A stretch of 7,415 nucleotides of DNA, from the NCBI GenBank assembly GCA_003164275.1, contig PLSY01000164.1, positions 6,070-13,484 of the forward strand, read 5' to 3'. Within the stretch, counting starts at the first letter, position 1; each line of letters begins with the position of its first letter. This DNA is from Acidimicrobiaceae bacterium (lineage in GTDB: Bacteria > Actinomycetota > Acidimicrobiia > Acidimicrobiales > RAAP-2). Below the pieces are notes generated by a model, which saw only the letters and a program-made list of their open reading frames with translations, did no database searches and was not told the origin of the DNA. Position numbers and translations under genes: made by a program. Positions 5,484 to 7,415 of the stretch are shown piece after piece.

Positions 5484-6407
5484 ATGACCACCATGCCGGA
5501 CGGCTCCACCTACGACGAGTTCTCCATGTTCGCCGACAATGCCAGTGAGGCCGGCCTCGAGTGGAACGGCCCCCCGACCGTGCGACGTGAGTTCGTCGAG
5601 GTGTCAGACGGACGCCGGGTCAGCGCCTTGGTCTGGGGGGCCGAGCCGGCCGACCTGGTGCTCATCCATGGCGGGGGACAGAATGCCCACACCTGGGACA
5701 CGGTGGCCCTGGCCCTCGGCCGGCCGCTGGTGGCCATCGACCTGCCCGGCCACGGTCACTCCGACTGGCCGGGCGATCAGCGGGTGCTCGACAAAGAGGC
5801 CCTGGCCGACGATGTCGCCGTGGCCATCGAGCGACTGGCGCCCGAGGCCAGCATGGTCGTCGGCATGTCGCTCGGAGGGGCGACGTCCATCGCCCTCGCC
5901 ACCCGCCACCCGAAGCTGGTGGCCAGGTTGGTACTCGTCGACATCACGCCCGGAGTGAACCGGGAGAAGAGTTCGGACATCGCCGCCTTCTTGGCCGGCC
6001 CCGAGACCTTCGCCACGTTCGATGAGATCCTGGAGCGCACCATTGCGTTCAACCCCACCCGCTCCGAGTCGTCGTTGCGCCGGGGCGTGCTCCACAACGC
6101 CGTGCAGCGGGAGGACGGGACGTGGACCTGGCGACACCAGCTCGGGCGCCCGGCCGGCTCCAGCGGACTCCATGTGGACTCTGTTGAGTTTGGGTACCAG
6201 TGGGACGACCTCGAATCAATCGGGGTCCCGGTGCTGCTGGTGAGGGGTGATCGCTCCCCGGTGGTCGACGACGACGACGAGGCCGAGTTCCGCCGCCGCC
6301 GACCCACCGACCAGGTGATCCTGGTGGGTGAGGCCGGCCACAGCATCCAGGGCGACCAACCCGTCGAGTTGGCTCGGATCCTCTCGGAGTTCCTCGCCGG
6401 CGCCTAG
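5484..6407 (+). CDS. Alpha/beta hydrolase, Ser nucleophile
   Basis: A 307-aa alpha/beta-fold hydrolase, predicted cytosolic esterase/lactonase-like enzyme of unknown substrate. The core begins with REFVEVSDGRRVSALVWG, then the oxyanion-hole motif LVLIHGGGQNAHTWD (58-72), AIDLPGHGHSDWPG (84-97), and the nucleophile elbow VVGMSLGGATS with S129. The acid is probably D256 in LLVRGDRSPVV and the base H286 in GEAGHSIQGDQP. An N-terminal extension of about 33 residues (MTTMPDGSTYDEF...) precedes the fold. ATG 5484 was chosen; the frame is open to 5214, but that part has atypical codons and overlaps the divergent gene. No SD is visible, so a leaderless transcript or weak initiation is possible. Residues 262-273 carry an acidic run followed directly by four Arg. 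It is divergent from the endonuclease/phosphatase-family gene and ends one base from the lon stop. It differs from the minus-strand MEST-like hydrolase in nucleophile type. Confidence 0.88.
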   Translation: MTTMPDGSTYDEFSMFADNASEAGLEWNGPPTVRREFVEVSDGRRVSALVWGAEPADLVLIHGGGQNAHTWDTVALALGRPLVAIDLPGHGHSDWPGDQRVLDKEALADDVAVAIERLAPEASMVVGMSLGGATSIALATRHPKLVARLVLVDITPGVNREKSSDIAAFLAGPETFATFDEILERTIAFNPTRSESSLRRGVLHNAVQREDGTWTWRHQLGRPAGSSGLHVDSVEFGYQWDDLESIGVPVLLVRGDRSPVVDDDDEAEFRRRRPTDQVILVGEAGHSIQGDQPVELARILSEFLAGA

Positions 6408-6408
6408 C

Positions 6409-7415
6409 TCAGGCGGCCACCCGCTCCTCGGCCGCCGGACCGGCGGCCAGGGCGGCGTCGAGGACCTCGCTGATGTCGGAGGCCAGATGGAAGGTCATCT
6501 GGTCCCTCACGACCTCGGGCACGTCCTCCAGGTCCGGACCGTTGCGGATGGGAAGCACCACAGTGGTGAGGCCGACCCGGTGGGCGGCGAGCACCTTTTG
6601 GCGCACGCCACCGATGGGTAGCACCCGGCCCTGCAGCGTCACCTCGCCCGTCATGGCCAGCACCGAGCTGACCGGGACGTCCTTCAAGAGGCTCACCAGG
6701 GCCGTGATCATGGTGACCCCGGCCGAGGGGCCGTCCTTCGGAGTGGCCCCGGCAGGAACGTGGACGTGGAAACGCTTCCCGGCGAACATCCCCGGGTCGA
6801 TGCCCAGCACCTCGGTGTGGGACCGCACGTAGGACAGGGCGATCTCGGCCGACTCCTTCATGACGTCGCCCAGCTGACCGGTGAGGGTCAGCCCTTCGGG
6901 GCCGTCCATCATCGATGCCTCGACGTAGAGCACGTCCCCACCGGCGCCGGTGACGGCGAGGCCGGTGGCGACGCCGGGCACAGCGGTGCGATCAGCGGCC
7001 TCGAAGAAGAACCGGGGCCGTCCCAGCCACTCCCGGACATCGTCGGCCTCGACCGAAAGCGGGGTCTCCACATCGTCCGAGGCGATCCGGGCTGCCACCT
7101 TGCGGAGCAGCCTTCCGATCTCCCGCTCGAGCGTGCGGACGCCCGCCTCCCGGGTGTAGTCGCCCACCACGGTCCGCAGGGCGTCGTCGGTGATGACCAC
7201 CTCGTCGGCTCGGAGTGCCGCCCGCTCCAGCTGCCGGCCGACCAGGTGATGGCGAGCGATGGCCACCTTCTCCTCTTCGGTGTAGCCATCGAGCCGGATG
7301 ATCTCCATGCGGTCGAGCAACGGCCCGGGGATGGTGTCGACCATGTTGGCCGTGGCAATGAACAGCACCTTCGACAGGTCCAGCTCAACTTCGAGGTAGT
7401 GGTCGCGGAAGGTGT
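6409..7415 (-). CDS. lon: ATP-dependent Lon protease, C-terminal part (5' truncated by window)
   Basis: This is the distal half of the cytosolic AAA+ serine protease that degrades misfolded and regulatory proteins; the start lies beyond the right edge, where the frame already reads TFRDHYLEVELDLSKVLF. Visible in order: the end of the AAA+ module with FIATAN (sensor-1 Asn), IPGPLLDRMEII and a sensor-2 region REAGVRTLEREIGRL; then the proteolytic domain with ATGLAVTGAGGDVLYVEA, SYVRSH and HVHVPAGATPKDGPSAGVTM, where the Ser codon at 6724-6726 is the nucleophile. The partner Lys is in GGVRQKVLAAHR (codon 6595-6597); the more usual sequence there is GGLKEK. Both dyad residues are intact, so the gene looks functional. 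The C terminus is Ala-rich. It is convergent with the alpha/beta hydrolase, one base between stops, with no terminator seen. Confidence 0.96.
   Translation of the reverse strand, partial: TFRDHYLEVELDLSKVLFIATANMVDTIPGPLLDRMEIIRLDGYTEEEKVAIARHHLVGRQLERAALRADEVVITDDALRTVVGDYTREAGVRTLEREIGRLLRKVAARIASDDVETPLSVEADDVREWLGRPRFFFEAADRTAVPGVATGLAVTGAGGDVLYVEASMMDGPEGLTLTGQLGDVMKESAEIALSYVRSHTEVLGIDPGMFAGKRFHVHVPAGATPKDGPSAGVTMITALVSLLKDVPVSSVLAMTGEVTLQGRVLPIGGVRQKVLAAHRVGLTTVVLPIRNGPDLEDVPEVVRDQMTFHLASDISEVLDAALAAGPAAEERVAA

Noticed and set aside
5604..6346. Two minus-strand frames of 189 codons opposite the Ser hydrolase
   Set aside because: Mirror frames of a gene with a full catalytic triad; no domain seen.
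1..7415. Defence island, toxin-antitoxin, CRISPR, prophage or mobile element
   Set aside because: No repeat array, transposase, integrase, nuclease-antitoxin pair or compositional break was seen; the genes are housekeeping or small-molecule enzymes.

Overview
The window is GC-rich, with a strong G/C bias at third codon positions, GTG as well as ATG starts, and protein motifs typical of high-GC Actinobacteria. The DnaB tail and the Lon segment read like those of the class Acidimicrobiia, but that is an impression from motif style, not a search result. It looks like ordinary chromosome: no IS element, phage gene, tRNA, rRNA or CRISPR array was seen, and no stretch above 300 bases lacks a gene.

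Layout, left to right. The 3' end of replicative helicase dnaB (+) is followed by a 108-base gap and a Nudix hydrolase (+). The Nudix gene converges on, and overlaps by 11 bases, a LysR-family regulator (-). That regulator is divergent from a class I SAM-dependent methyltransferase (+), with 70 bases between the two ATGs. The methyltransferase converges on a three-gene minus-strand group, read right to left: an endonuclease/exonuclease/phosphatase-family protein, a dienelactone-hydrolase-family protein, and an alpha/beta hydrolase with an Asp nucleophile that resembles MEST/epoxide-hydrolase/haloalkane-dehalogenase proteins. The last two overlap as ATGA and are probably co-translated. Divergent from this group is a second, Ser-type alpha/beta hydrolase (+). 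Its stop lies one base from the stop of lon (-), whose 5' part runs off the right edge.

How the genes may work together. The LysR/methyltransferase pair has the usual geometry of a regulator controlling its divergent neighbour. The two coupled hydrolases probably act on related ester, lactone, epoxide or halide substrates, though no substrate can be read from sequence. DnaB and Lon are housekeeping genes that bracket a small-molecule metabolism segment.

I do not see a convincing new multi-gene system. The points most worth a second look are the MEST-like/DLH coupled pair, a five-codon-scale upstream ORF that overlaps the Nudix start, possible leaderless divergent promoters at the LysR/methyltransferase junction, and a perfect palindrome plus 13-base tandem repeat upstream of the hydrolase pair.
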